DNA from: Flavobacterium phragmitis
GTDB taxonomy: Bacteria; Bacteroidota; Bacteroidia; Flavobacteriales; Flavobacteriaceae
Length of the DNA: 64,000 nt
NCBI RefSeq assembly: GCF_900112575.1
Contig: NZ_FOMH01000002.1
Location: forward strand, 186,001-250,000
Reading direction: 5' to 3'
Position numbers and translations under genes: made by a program. Below, in pieces: positions 47,835 to 55,767 of this stretch (position 1 is the stretch's first letter; every line of letters starts with the position of its first letter). The notes beneath the pieces are model-generated. The model did not search any database. It saw only the letters and a program-made list of their open reading frames with translations, and had not been told where the DNA came from.

Positions 47835-48500
47835 CTATCGATCCATTAAATTAATCGGATGAGATTTGAAATATTTCTGATATGCTTTATATAAATTGTT
47901 AATTCCTAAACCTATAAAAAATAAAGAGATCATATTAGAAAATGCAGACTTATAAAACGGATTTATGTTCTGAAAAACGGCATGCACAACGACGATGAAG
48001 ATCAACATTGCCAGAAAAACTCCAATCATAGTTCCGGCTAAATAATAGTGCTTCAATTTTTTTTTAGGATCAATATACCCCTTTTTTAGCAGATACAAAT
48101 TCCAAGCTGTCCAGAAAGGCAGCTGCAAAAAATTAAAAGCATTTAAAACTAGTCCCATTACAAAAGGGGAATAGCTTCTGGATCGCATAAGAAATTCATA
48201 AGATGATGTCTGATGGCCACTCCCCTTATAAAAGACATAGGCTATTGCAAACATTAATACTATTGAAAATATATCTATTATTACTAAAAGTTTCCTGATC
48301 CTTACCAGGCCATCAGCAAAATAAAGGGTAAAATAAACAACAAAAGATTCCACAAAAATTATCCCCAATAAAAAAAGCATTAAATGATACAGCCCTGAAT
48401 CTGAATAAATTTCCAATCCGGCAAAACTTAAATACCCGGGCAGGACCGATCCTAAAAAGCCTACCACAAATCCAGAGGTAAAATTCATGAACTGTTTCAT
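47835..48500 (-). CDS. LysE-type membrane transporter-like protein
   Basis: The 221-residue product has six predicted membrane helices: SGFVVGFLGSVLPGYLSFAG, LMLFLLGIIFVESFVVYF, LVIIDIFSIVLMFAIAYVF, LVLNAFNFLQLPFWTAWNLY, GTMIGVFLAMLIFIVVVHAV and MISLFFIGLGINNLY. The GFLGSVLPG start and the LQLPFW.AWN segment resemble the LysE/RhtB superfamily of amino-acid exporters, though the match is distant. It is the last gene of a minus-strand run (start two bases from the ATP-grasp stop). Confidence 0.65.
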   Translation of the reverse strand: MKQFMNFTSGFVVGFLGSVLPGYLSFAGLEIYSDSGLYHLMLFLLGIIFVESFVVYFTLYFADGLVRIRKLLVIIDIFSIVLMFAIAYVFYKGSGHQTSSYEFLMRSRSYSPFVMGLVLNAFNFLQLPFWTAWNLYLLKKGYIDPKKKLKHYYLAGTMIGVFLAMLIFIVVVHAVFQNINPFYKSAFSNMISLFFIGLGINNLYKAYQKYFKSHPINLMDR

Positions 48501-48501
48501 C

Positions 48502-49536
48502 TTAAAAATTTATAATTTTACTGTTGTGTCTTACATGCAGCTTATATTCTTTGATGCCTGTTTTATAATCCAGATAGGGTACTCCTCTTCTATGGTTTTG
48601 CGTACTTATTTCATACATATAGGTTATATGTCTGGCCAGTTCATTCCATGCGAACCATAGGGAATGTTTGGGATCATAAATATGAGTAGGTTCGCTTGCC
48701 GCACCGTTTAGTTCGACTATTTGAAAATTTTTTCCCTGTTCTAATTCTTCGAAAGTATGATACATGATATCAAAACGTCCGAAATAGAATTCCGGAATCT
48801 GAACAGCAATCCTGTTAATTGTCTCGGTTAATTCCGGCGTTATCCACTCACTGCCGTCAAGAAATTTTGCTCCGCGCGCATGATTGCCGAAAGGAACTAA
48901 ATTCAATGTTTCATCCTGAGGTAAAATCTGCTGCAGCTGTTTTCCATATTCTTTTTTTAAAGCATCCATTTGGAGTTCAAATCTTGGATTCTGTTTAATC
49001 AAATCTTCAATGGTAGATTTACCGTCTCCCTTCACAATCAAAAATTCTTTAGAAACGATTCCAGTGATTTTTCCGTTTTTCTGAAACGGAAGGCGTACAT
49101 AAAAAATCCCTACTTCTTTTTCAAACGAAATGAGATCCTGCAGTAAAAAATCAAAGTTTGCTTTACCTGCATAATCAGCCAGCTCAGAAACAGATTTGAT
49201 TTTTTTTACCCCAGAACCCCTCAGTCCAATGTCGGGTTTTGCGATTAACGGAAAATCAATTTCATTTTCCTCCAATAGATTTAGGATCTCTTTAAAATCA
49301 GAATTCTCGTGAATCAAAATAGTTTTCGGATAATGTTTTTTGGGCAGCAGATCGTAAATCTGTTTTTTGCTTTCCATCATAAACCCGCCATTTTTAATTT
49401 TGGGATTGGAAGCATTAAAGAAAAAAACAGATCTGGCCTTTATAGCGTAATAGGCCCAAAGAAAATAAATGGGAAAATATAAAACCTGAAACGGCCAGTA
49501 TTCCCAATTGGTAACTTTATGAAAAAATAACTTCAT
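48502..49536 (-). CDS. ATP-grasp ligase-like protein (D-Ala-D-Ala ligase related)
   Basis: The 344-residue product has an N-terminal hydrophobic segment (YFPIYFLWAYYAIKARSVFFF) then an ATP-grasp core: DFPLIAKPDIGLRGSGVKKI for the nucleotide, FEKEVGIFYVRLPF, GRFDIMYHTFEELEQGK and FQIVELNGAASEPTHIYDP for metal ligands. It is sometimes labelled D-alanine-D-alanine ligase in databases. The unusual membrane segment and the conserved Bacteroidota neighbours argue for a different substrate, unknown. It lies 11 bases after the NRDE gene. Confidence 0.75.
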   Translation of the reverse strand: MKLFFHKVTNWEYWPFQVLYFPIYFLWAYYAIKARSVFFFNASNPKIKNGGFMMESKKQIYDLLPKKHYPKTILIHENSDFKEILNLLEENEIDFPLIAKPDIGLRGSGVKKIKSVSELADYAGKANFDFLLQDLISFEKEVGIFYVRLPFQKNGKITGIVSKEFLIVKGDGKSTIEDLIKQNPRFELQMDALKKEYGKQLQQILPQDETLNLVPFGNHARGAKFLDGSEWITPELTETINRIAVQIPEFYFGRFDIMYHTFEELEQGKNFQIVELNGAASEPTHIYDPKHSLWFAWNELARHITYMYEISTQNHRRGVPYLDYKTGIKEYKLHVRHNSKIINF

Positions 49537-49547
49537 TGTTTTCGATT

Positions 49548-50258
49548 TTAAATTTGAATAAAAGAGGCCGAAAAATCTTTGTTTTTAACTAAATCATAAT
49601 ATTTCATGGCACCTTTATTTTGCTCTGTTACTACCTGAGTTACACTTAAGGTTTTCATTATATTTTCTCTGTTGATGATTAAACCGTTTTGCACATCATC
49701 AGTATGAGTGTTTTTATGAAAATGAAGCATATCCGGAGCCGAGATTTCATTTTTGTCTTTGATGAATTCAAAAAACCAATCAGATCGTTTTTTTCTAACC
49801 TCTTCGGGATACAAAGTAACCGAGGACCAAATGTAACTCTGCGTTTCATCCAGCTTTGCTGTTCTTTTGGCGGAACCATCCCAGATCAGTTCGTATAAAC
49901 TTTTCTGCTGATACAAAACCAGCGTAAAAGGTTCTATGTTTTCGAGATTAATCTGTTTCCAAAAATCTTTTGGAGAATCATTTTCGATAATATCCAGTAC
50001 AATTAATCCGCGGCTTTTTCGATACGGAAGAATTGGCGTATGTTTTATAATTCCTCCATTTAATAAAACCGCGACCGTTCCGTTTTCATCAACGGCAAAC
50101 CAGGTTCCTCCCGCTTTTGAATCTTTAGGATACATAATTTTTTTTCCGTTGCGACTGTAATTTCGCGGCACAATTGCGCCCGGCCGAATTACTTTTTCAT
50201 CCCTGTTTGAGGTAATAATGGCAGCCCCATTATTATTTACAAAACTTACTGTACACAT
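49548..50258 (-). CDS. NRDE family (TANGO2-like) protein
   Basis: The 236-residue product starts MCTVSF with Cys2, then the family's NRDE motif (TSNRDEKVIRPG at ~17-28), GKKIMYPKDSKAGGTWFAVD and VAVLLNGGI. This is the TANGO2/NRDE family, predicted N-terminal nucleophile-like fold; human TANGO2 is linked to metabolic stress and, in recent work, haem trafficking. In bacteria the role is unclear. Its start overlaps the end of the DinB gene by 13 bases, so the two are coupled. Confidence 0.85.
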   Translation of the reverse strand: MCTVSFVNNNGAAIITSNRDEKVIRPGAIVPRNYSRNGKKIMYPKDSKAGGTWFAVDENGTVAVLLNGGIIKHTPILPYRKSRGLIVLDIIENDSPKDFWKQINLENIEPFTLVLYQQKSLYELIWDGSAKRTAKLDETQSYIWSSVTLYPEEVRKKRSDWFFEFIKDKNEISAPDMLHFHKNTHTDDVQNGLIINRENIMKTLSVTQVVTEQNKGAMKYYDLVKNKDFSASFIQI

Positions 50259-50734
50259 TGTTTTCTATATTCGATTGTGGAACTTGCTACACCAAAATTT
50301 TCATTTAATGAGACATTTTCAAATTGCAAAACAGCTACTTTTATTAAAGCCTGATGATGGATGCAGTGTTCTAAATTATAAAGCAGTTCTCTATAATAAT
50401 TACTCTGAATCCTGAAAGTAAGTCCGTCAATCATTTGTTCTAAAAAAAGAATTTTATTGTGTGACTTTAGACCTTTTTTTATTTTCAGAATACATTCAAT
50501 TGCAAATTGAGTTTCGGTTTCAATACGTTTGCTGCGTTCTCTGCTGTCATAATTTAAAACTTCAGATTCATAACTGTTTTCAAGACATTGAAACATTTCA
50601 ATAATATGGCGCATGTGTTCTCCAATACTTGAGCTGCTCAAAGCCGCACAAGGCTTTGAATATAATGGATCAGATAACTGGTTTAATAAATCTGTTAACT
50701 CATCTAAACTTTGGTTTATTGATTTTATCAGCAT
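50246..50734 (-). CDS. DinB-family protein
   Basis: The 162-residue product is all-helical with the DinB/YfiT-like four-helix bundle. GEHMRHIIEMFQCLENSYES supplies the first metal-type His residues and YNLEHCIHHQALIKVAVLQ the last. DinB-like proteins include thiol-dependent S-transferases (bacillithiol or mycothiol users) and metal-binding proteins, which would suit the redox setting of this operon. The assignment beyond fold is inference. It lies two bases after the DoxX gene. Confidence 0.75.
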   Translation of the reverse strand: MLIKSINQSLDELTDLLNQLSDPLYSKPCAALSSSSIGEHMRHIIEMFQCLENSYESEVLNYDSRERSKRIETETQFAIECILKIKKGLKSHNKILFLEQMIDGLTFRIQSNYYRELLYNLEHCIHHQALIKVAVLQFENVSLNENFGVASSTIEYRKQCVQ

Positions 50735-50736
50735 GA

Positions 50737-51123
50737 TTATTTTGTTTTTAGAAGGTTAATTATTTTGTTCTTATTTAAATAAAGCAATCCTAAACAGCAT
50801 AGAAACGTAATCAGAGCGAGAGTAAACAAAAGCCCGCCATCGTTTTTAACTTCAATTCCTAAAACAAAAAAATGCGAAAAGACAGCGCCCGTCATAACAC
50901 CAATTCCGCCTAAAGCGCCTAGCCACGTTGTTTTAGGAATCAAAATTAAAATCGCAAAAATCAGTTCGGCAATTCCAGATCCTAATCGCCCGTAGGGCTC
51001 AATCCCTAAAGTCGAAAAAATATACACACTTTCTGGTGCTCCTGTAAATTTAAAATACAAAGTCTGCAGTAAAATTACAGATGCCGTCAGCCTCAAAACC
51101 CATGTTAATACTTGTGTTTTCAT
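50737..51123 (-). CDS. DoxX-family membrane protein
   Basis: The 128-residue product has four membrane helices: VLRLTASVILLQTLYFKFTG, GSGIAELIFAILILIPKTTW, LGALGGIGVMTGAVFSHFFV and LLFTLALITFLCCLGLLYL. The order and G.GIAELIFAILIL motif fit the DoxX family, small inner-membrane proteins that accompany thiol- or quinone-linked redox enzymes. It lies four bases after the YHS gene stop in an apparent operon. Confidence 0.8.
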   Translation of the reverse strand: MKTQVLTWVLRLTASVILLQTLYFKFTGAPESVYIFSTLGIEPYGRLGSGIAELIFAILILIPKTTWLGALGGIGVMTGAVFSHFFVLGIEVKNDGGLLFTLALITFLCCLGLLYLNKNKIINLLKTK

Positions 51124-51127
51124 GACC

Positions 51128-51589
51128 CTAGTTTTTATATATTTTTTTCCAATTCGTATCTGCTTTCCCTTTTAAATTATCCTGATCTTTGTTCCAGCTT
51201 TTCAATGTATTATTAAAATAGGCATTGTAGAACAAATACAGTCTGCCATCAACAATTTTAAAAGTTTCCGGATTTATTTCGACTTTTTCTCCGGTGCTCC
51301 CCATGGCATAAGCACACCAGCCGCCATATTGAGGTTCGTATTTTGATGGATTTTTTAAGAATGCATTTTTATTTTCAGCAGAAGAAAAATTATAAGTCAC
51401 GCCCTGATACGAAACCAAAACTTCTTTTTTCCCTTTAACTGCTTTTCCCTGATTAAAATATCCAACAGGATCATAACCCTGGATACCTATCTTGTTTTCT
51501 AAATTATACTGGCTGATTCTTTTTGCATCGTTTTGAGCAAATGAACTGCCTGAAATTAAAATCAATAACAATAATGCCAGCTTTTTCAT
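51128..51589 (-). CDS. YHS domain exported protein
   Basis: The 153-residue product has a signal peptide (LALLLLILISGSSFAQ) and one YHS domain: IQGYDPVGYFNQGKAVKGKK, VSYQGVTYNFSSAENKNAFL and YEPQYGGWCAYAMGSTGEKV, with one Cys in a family-typical place. YHS domains are thought to bind metals and appear in periplasmic or exported redox proteins. It follows the peroxiredoxin gene by seven bases. Confidence 0.85.
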   Translation of the reverse strand: MKKLALLLLILISGSSFAQNDAKRISQYNLENKIGIQGYDPVGYFNQGKAVKGKKEVLVSYQGVTYNFSSAENKNAFLKNPSKYEPQYGGWCAYAMGSTGEKVEINPETFKIVDGRLYLFYNAYFNNTLKSWNKDQDNLKGKADTNWKKIYKN

Positions 51590-51596
51590 CTTTACT

Positions 51597-52193
51597 CTAT
51601 TTTAAGTTTTTTAATACTGATACCAATAATTCTGTTGAGATACGCTGTCTAAAATCAGGTGCGATGTATTCAAAAAGTATATCAGCATCTGTGCTTATTA
51701 CAAAAACTGATGGAACCGGCAGTAAACTGTTATTGATTCCATTAGAATGTACGTTAATTACCTCTTTGTAGTTTTCGGGAGCCTGATAATCAATTCCTAC
51801 TGCTTTTATGAATGTTCCTTTTGAATCTGAAAGCAAACTGTATTTTACTTTGTCTTTTTCTGCTGTTGCTTTTAGATTTTCAGGAGAATCCGGACTTACA
51901 GCAATAATCTGGTAACCTAAATCGATAATTTGTTCTTCGGCTCCGGCCAATGACTGCAAATGGATATTGCAATACGGACACCAGCCGCCGCGGTAAAAAA
52001 CAAGAACCGTTTTTTTCTTTTTAAGCAGGTCTAAAATACTAACATCTACATTTTCAGGTGTTTTCAAACTTGCATTTGGAATTTTTTCACCAATCAATAA
52101 AGGTGCAATATCCGCTGCCGATTTAGGAGTCGGTTTTTGTGCATAAGCAGCCGAAGTCAGGGCTGTCAGAAAAATTAAAAGTATTTTTTTCAT
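51597..52193 (-). CDS. Exported peroxiredoxin-like protein (AhpC/TSA fold)
   Basis: The 198-residue product has a signal peptide (MKKILLIFLTALTSAAYAQ) and a thioredoxin/peroxiredoxin fold: GEKIPNASLKTPENVDVS, VLVFYRGGWCPYCNIHLQSL with Cys72 and Cys75 in a CPYC pair, and YQIIAVSPDSPENLKATAE. The GGWCPYC text is typical of peroxiredoxin-like Bacteroidota proteins; it could reduce peroxides or disulfides in the periplasm. It is the first gene of the seven-gene run ending at 47835. An inverted repeat sits just upstream. Confidence 0.85.
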   Translation of the reverse strand: MKKILLIFLTALTSAAYAQKPTPKSAADIAPLLIGEKIPNASLKTPENVDVSILDLLKKKKTVLVFYRGGWCPYCNIHLQSLAGAEEQIIDLGYQIIAVSPDSPENLKATAEKDKVKYSLLSDSKGTFIKAVGIDYQAPENYKEVINVHSNGINNSLLPVPSVFVISTDADILFEYIAPDFRQRISTELLVSVLKNLK

Positions 52194-52203
52194 AGTGTAT
52201 TTG

Positions 52204-52229
52204 TTTTACATCTTTTTGATGATGTAAAA
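52204..52229. promoter_or_regulatory. Inverted repeat upstream of the peroxiredoxin operon
   Basis: TTTTACATC (52204-52212) and GATGTAAAA (52221-52229) are perfect inverted copies with an 8-base spacer, 11 bases before the peroxiredoxin start. It could be an operator for the adjacent Crp/Fnr protein or a leader hairpin. It does not match the E. coli Crp or Fnr consensus. Confidence 0.45.
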
Positions 52230-52284
52230 TTATAGCACTGCGAAAAAGCAAAATGTCGTCTAATTTACACTTTGCCTAAAATAA

Positions 52285-52962
52285 TTATAGTTTGGTAATA
52301 TCAGGAATGATAATTTCCTTTCTGTTGTAACTCAACAGCTGGTTAATTTCCATTTCATTCAGTAATTGTACAGCGGTTTGCCTCGAAGTGCAGATAATCT
52401 GGGCAATATCATTTTGGGTTAAATAATTTTCGATTGCTACCGTATTTCCATTTCTAACACCTTCTTTTTCTGCCCAGTCTTTAAGGAACTGATACATTCT
52501 GGTTTTGGCGTCTTTAGAAATTAAATTGGCATAGCTGTTCTTGACCCGTTTCATTTTTAAACCAACAAATTTGGTATATGAAATTGCGAGAGTAGGATTT
52601 CGCAGCAATAAATCTTCAAAATCAGACATTAAAAAACTGCAGATTACAACATCATCAGAAAGTACTTTTGCATATTCTTCTTCCTTACTATCAGCTTCCA
52701 AAGTCAATTCGCCAAACAAATCTCCTTTTTGAATAATGTCTTTTATTGTTTCATTGCCATCATCATCAATAGCCACAATTTTTATGTTTCCTTTTTTGAG
52801 TAAAAAAATACGAGGTACATCTGAAGAGGAAAAATAAATAATCTCCCCTTTAGCTGCTTTTTTAAAACCAGTAATAATGCATAATTGCTTAATTTGCGAA
52901 TAGCTAAGTGTTCTAAATAATTTATGATCCCTTAAATACCAATACTTTAATTCCTCGTACAT
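52285..52962 (-). CDS. Crp/Fnr-family transcriptional regulator
   Basis: The 225-residue product has a cyclic-nucleotide-binding-like β-roll: GFKKAAKGEIIYFSSSDVPR, IFLLKKGNIKIVAIDDDGNE and IIQKGDLFGELTL. A dimer helix and a winged HTH follow (NYLTQNDIAQIICTSRQTAV, QLLNEMEINQLLSYNRKEII). No Fnr-type Fe-S cysteines are seen at the N-terminus, so oxygen sensing through a cluster is unlikely. On the same strand and 92 bases upstream of the redox operon, it is a likely regulator of it. Confidence 0.88.
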   Translation of the reverse strand: MYEELKYWYLRDHKLFRTLSYSQIKQLCIITGFKKAAKGEIIYFSSSDVPRIFLLKKGNIKIVAIDDDGNETIKDIIQKGDLFGELTLEADSKEEEYAKVLSDDVVICSFLMSDFEDLLLRNPTLAISYTKFVGLKMKRVKNSYANLISKDAKTRMYQFLKDWAEKEGVRNGNTVAIENYLTQNDIAQIICTSRQTAVQLLNEMEINQLLSYNRKEIIIPDITKL

Positions 52963-53244
52963 AGACTGACAGCTGTTATTTCAGTAAATATAATAATTAT
53001 AATATGTAAATTCTGCAAAACTGCTCTGATAACGCATCACTTAATGTAAAGGAAGGTTCGCCGTAATTAAGATACTAAACTATTATTTAATTCAATTAGC
53101 AATAAACAAAGGACTGGAGTTGCCTTCAATTTTGCCACAAAAAGCTAAGGCGGTTTAAATAAAATTTATAATGAAGGAAGCTGTTTTTTCATTGTATAAT
53201 ATCCTTGAGCAATTAACTTTGAAAAAGTGTTTGGTTCAACACAT

Positions 53245-53311
53245 TTCCGATATCGGCAAAAAAAAACATTTATTCCCCAAGATTTTTAACGTATATTTGC
53301 CGATAACGGAA
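53245..53311. promoter_or_regulatory. Promoter with two matching operator sites upstream of HTH-Fic
   Basis: TTCCGATATCGGCAAA at 53245-53260 and TTTGCCGATAACGGAA at 53296-53311 are inverted copies of each other with one mismatch. Each also contains its own palindrome (CCGATATCGG, perfect; CCGATAACGG, near-perfect). Their centres are 53 bases apart, about five helical turns. The promoter lies between and under them: TTTA at 53269-53272, 19 bases, then TATATTTG at 53292-53299 overlapping the second site. Binding of a protein there would block or loop the promoter. The gap 52963-53244 otherwise shows nothing clear. Confidence 0.7.
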
Positions 53312-53325
53312 TCATATATAAAAAC

Positions 53326-54216
53326 ATGAAGTATCTTTCAGTAGTCGAATTTGCAAAAAAACTGAATCTCTCTGAAAGGACGGTTCGTAATTATTGTTCT
53401 ACAGGAAAATTAAAAGGGGCTTTCCTAACCGGTAAAACATGGAATATTCCTGAAGATGCCGTAATATCACAAAAAGAAAATAAAAAAGGAAGTGCAAATG
53501 TTTTATTGGAAATTCTGAAAGAACAAAAGAATATGAAGCTAAAAGGAGGTATTTACCACCGCACGCAAATAGATTTAACCTACAATTCGAATAAAATTGA
53601 AGGCAGCAGACTAACCCATGATCAAACGAGATATATTTTTGAAACCAATACAATTGGGGCATCTAAAGAAAGTGTAAATGTAGATGACATTATTGAAACT
53701 TCTAACCACTTTAGATGCATTGATTTTATTATTGAAAAAGCAAATAACAAGCTTAATGAATCCATTATTAAAGAACTCCATTTTTTATTAAAGTCCGGAA
53801 CTTCTGATAGCGGAAAAGATTGGTTTAATGTAGGGGAATACAAAAGAATGCCAAATGAAGTGGGGGGCAATGAGACCTGTCCGCCGAAAGAAGTTTCCCA
53901 AAAGATGAAAGAACTATTGTCGGATTACCATGCGATAAAAAATAAAAGTATCGAAGACATTATCGATTTTCATTATAAATTTGAAATTATACATCCTTTC
54001 CAAGACGGAAACGGCCGTGTAGGGAGATTAATCATTTTTAAGGAATGCCTGGCCAACAATATAGTCCCATTTATAATAGATGAAAAACTAAAACTGTTTT
54101 ATTACAGGGGGCTTCAGGAATGGAATAATATAAAAGAATACCTGATGGACACATGTCTCACTGCTCAGGATAATTACAAATCAATACTAAATTATTTCGA
54201 GATACAATACAGGTAA
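53326..54216 (+). CDS. Fic-domain protein with N-terminal helix-turn-helix
   Basis: The 296-residue product starts with a MerR/excisionase-like HTH (YLSVVEFAKKLNLSERTVRN, 3-22) and a wing ending near 45. A Fic domain follows. The active motif HPFQDGNGRVGR lies at 223-234, with the catalytic His and nucleotide-binding residues intact. NSNKIEG at 87-93 is an inhibitory (S/T)xxxE(G/N) helix in front of the core, as in self-restrained class II Fic proteins. Fic enzymes usually attach AMP to target hydroxyls. The HTH plus the paired operators over its own promoter suggest autoregulation. Possible roles include a toxin-like module or a regulator; no antitoxin ORF is adjacent. Confidence 0.88.
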   Translation: MKYLSVVEFAKKLNLSERTVRNYCSTGKLKGAFLTGKTWNIPEDAVISQKENKKGSANVLLEILKEQKNMKLKGGIYHRTQIDLTYNSNKIEGSRLTHDQTRYIFETNTIGASKESVNVDDIIETSNHFRCIDFIIEKANNKLNESIIKELHFLLKSGTSDSGKDWFNVGEYKRMPNEVGGNETCPPKEVSQKMKELLSDYHAIKNKSIEDIIDFHYKFEIIHPFQDGNGRVGRLIIFKECLANNIVPFIIDEKLKLFYYRGLQEWNNIKEYLMDTCLTAQDNYKSILNYFEIQYR

Positions 54217-54568
54217 AAAAAAACAGGACGAAACAATCAATTTGACAAGAAAAACAATTAAATTACCTGCAAAAGAATTACAATAACAAAAAACAAAATA
54301 ACACATTAAAAATCAAAGTATTAACACTTAAAAATCAACCATTTTGTTTAATGGCAACTTAGGTTTTAAAAAACGACAAACGCAGCAAATAAGGGGGTTC
54401 CGGGCTTAAGGTTCAAATCCTGCTCTCCTTGAAACGGTTGAAATCGTATCAAATCAATAAATTTGAATAGAAAGCTGTATTTAGTCTAAAATAACTTATC
54501 GCTTTGCATTAAATGTTTTTTGATGATGCAATGAAGTGATATAAGTATTCTTGCCAGCTTTTATCTCT
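54217..54568. other. Gap with tRNA-3'-end-like remnant
   Basis: The region is AT-rich with no gene. The stretch near 54395-54435 (GGTTCAAATCC followed by TGCTCTCC) resembles a tRNA T-arm and acceptor 3' end, although the T-stem does not pair fully. tRNA 3' ends are frequent integrase targets, so this may be an old attachment site for the element to its right. No second copy is visible near 57.6-57.7 kb. Confidence 0.3.
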
Positions 54569-54910
54569 CTATTTATTTCGATTATCATTGTATTTCATTG
54601 CTTCTGATTCGATTTCCTGCATGGTTTTCCTTTTCCCTTTAGAAATCCATTCTAAAAGCTCTTCTTCAAAAAAATACAGCTTTTTGCCATATTTATAGCA
54701 GGGAATTTCTCTCTGCTTTACAAGAGCGTAAATTGTAGGCTTTGCTTTCCCTATCAGCCGGCTTGCTTCTTCAACCCCGATAGGAATGCTTTTTTCTTTA
54801 GATTCATATACCTGCACATTCTGAATCAGAAGTTTGATCTCGGCAATTTCTTTCACTAAATGCGCTACTGCTTTGGGCAGGTTCTCAAAAGAGATTTCGT
54901 TAATGTCCAT
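54569..54910 (-). CDS. Excisionase-like helix-turn-helix protein
   Basis: The 113-residue product has an N-terminal helical part (LPKAVAHLVKEIAEIKLLIQ) then an HTH_17 domain: IGVEEASRLIGKAKPTIYAL, VKQREIPCYKYGKKLYFFEE. The tail is basic (SKGKRKTMQEIES). Such proteins direct excision or regulate integrase genes in Bacteroidota mobile elements. Its start is separated from the next gene by ~107 bases, which probably hold its own promoter. Confidence 0.8.
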   Translation of the reverse strand: MDINEISFENLPKAVAHLVKEIAEIKLLIQNVQVYESKEKSIPIGVEEASRLIGKAKPTIYALVKQREIPCYKYGKKLYFFEEELLEWISKGKRKTMQEIESEAMKYNDNRNK

Positions 54911-55017
54911 AGCTATCGTTTTTAACAGTTATGGTGCAAATGAAAAAAGTGTTTCTTCTGTGTCTTTCTTCACAGCAGAAACACCTAAAAAACACAGTGC
55001 TTTAAACCTATTGGTAT

Positions 55018-55767
55018 TTAAAAATCTGCAAGATCTTCCATAATCTTTATAAGCCCTTTCTGTTCATCATCTTTGAGATGTGTTTTAATGCTGTTCTGCT
55101 CGACATCTTTTAGAGCTTCAGCAAAAGTCAGTTTTAGAAATTCCGCGGCTCTGTCCTGTCTGGTGGCTTTAAAGCAATTCCAGATATTCCAGCCAAAATG
55201 ATACAGATCCAGATTGGACAGCTGTTTTACTTTTACCGGTTTAATCTTTTCAAAATTTAGGCCTTCAGCATATATAATTACGTTGCTGCCCAATTGCTCC
55301 AGATCATCATCCGACATGTAAGGCGCGAACTCCTGATGCGCATATCGCATGGCGATATCAATTCTGGCCTGTTTTTGATCTCTGGCTGCATTTTGCCGCT
55401 CTTTCCTTATCTTCTCAATATCAATGGCTGCATTCTTATTTTCAGGAATTTCTGACTTGATTAAAGCATCCTGCCGTTCCTCTTCTATTTTTACATGGTC
55501 CTTACTTGCAATGCAGCTTTCAGGCGATTCATTTTTTTCTGCCTTCAAAAAACGATTAACCAATCTCTCAGCCAGACCATTTAGAAATAAACTTAGAATT
55601 GCAAACATTAAAACTCCAAATCCAGTGCTGATCCAAAAGAAAACGCCGGCCGTATATTCATCCGCACCTTTTTCCAAAAGCACCAGTCTTCCGATTGCAC
55701 CGACAAAAACACAGACTAAAAAAACAGACAGGTAAACTGCAATATATTCAAAGTACTTTATTTTCAT
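55018..55767 (-). CDS. Hypothetical membrane protein linked to the integrase
   Basis: The 249-residue product has two N-terminal membrane helices (YIAVYLSVFLVCVFVGAIGR and TAGVFFWISTGFGVLMFAIL) and a charged cytoplasmic part with a helical stretch (ENKNAAIDIEKIRKERQNAA). A C-terminal domain reads LSNLDLYHFGWNIWNCFKAT and FLKLTFAEALKDVEQNSIKT. Its start overlaps the integrase stop by four bases, so translation is coupled. It is not a known mobility protein; family unknown. Confidence 0.65.
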   Translation of the reverse strand: MKIKYFEYIAVYLSVFLVCVFVGAIGRLVLLEKGADEYTAGVFFWISTGFGVLMFAILSLFLNGLAERLVNRFLKAEKNESPESCIASKDHVKIEEERQDALIKSEIPENKNAAIDIEKIRKERQNAARDQKQARIDIAMRYAHQEFAPYMSDDDLEQLGSNVIIYAEGLNFEKIKPVKVKQLSNLDLYHFGWNIWNCFKATRQDRAAEFLKLTFAEALKDVEQNSIKTHLKDDEQKGLIKIMEDLADF

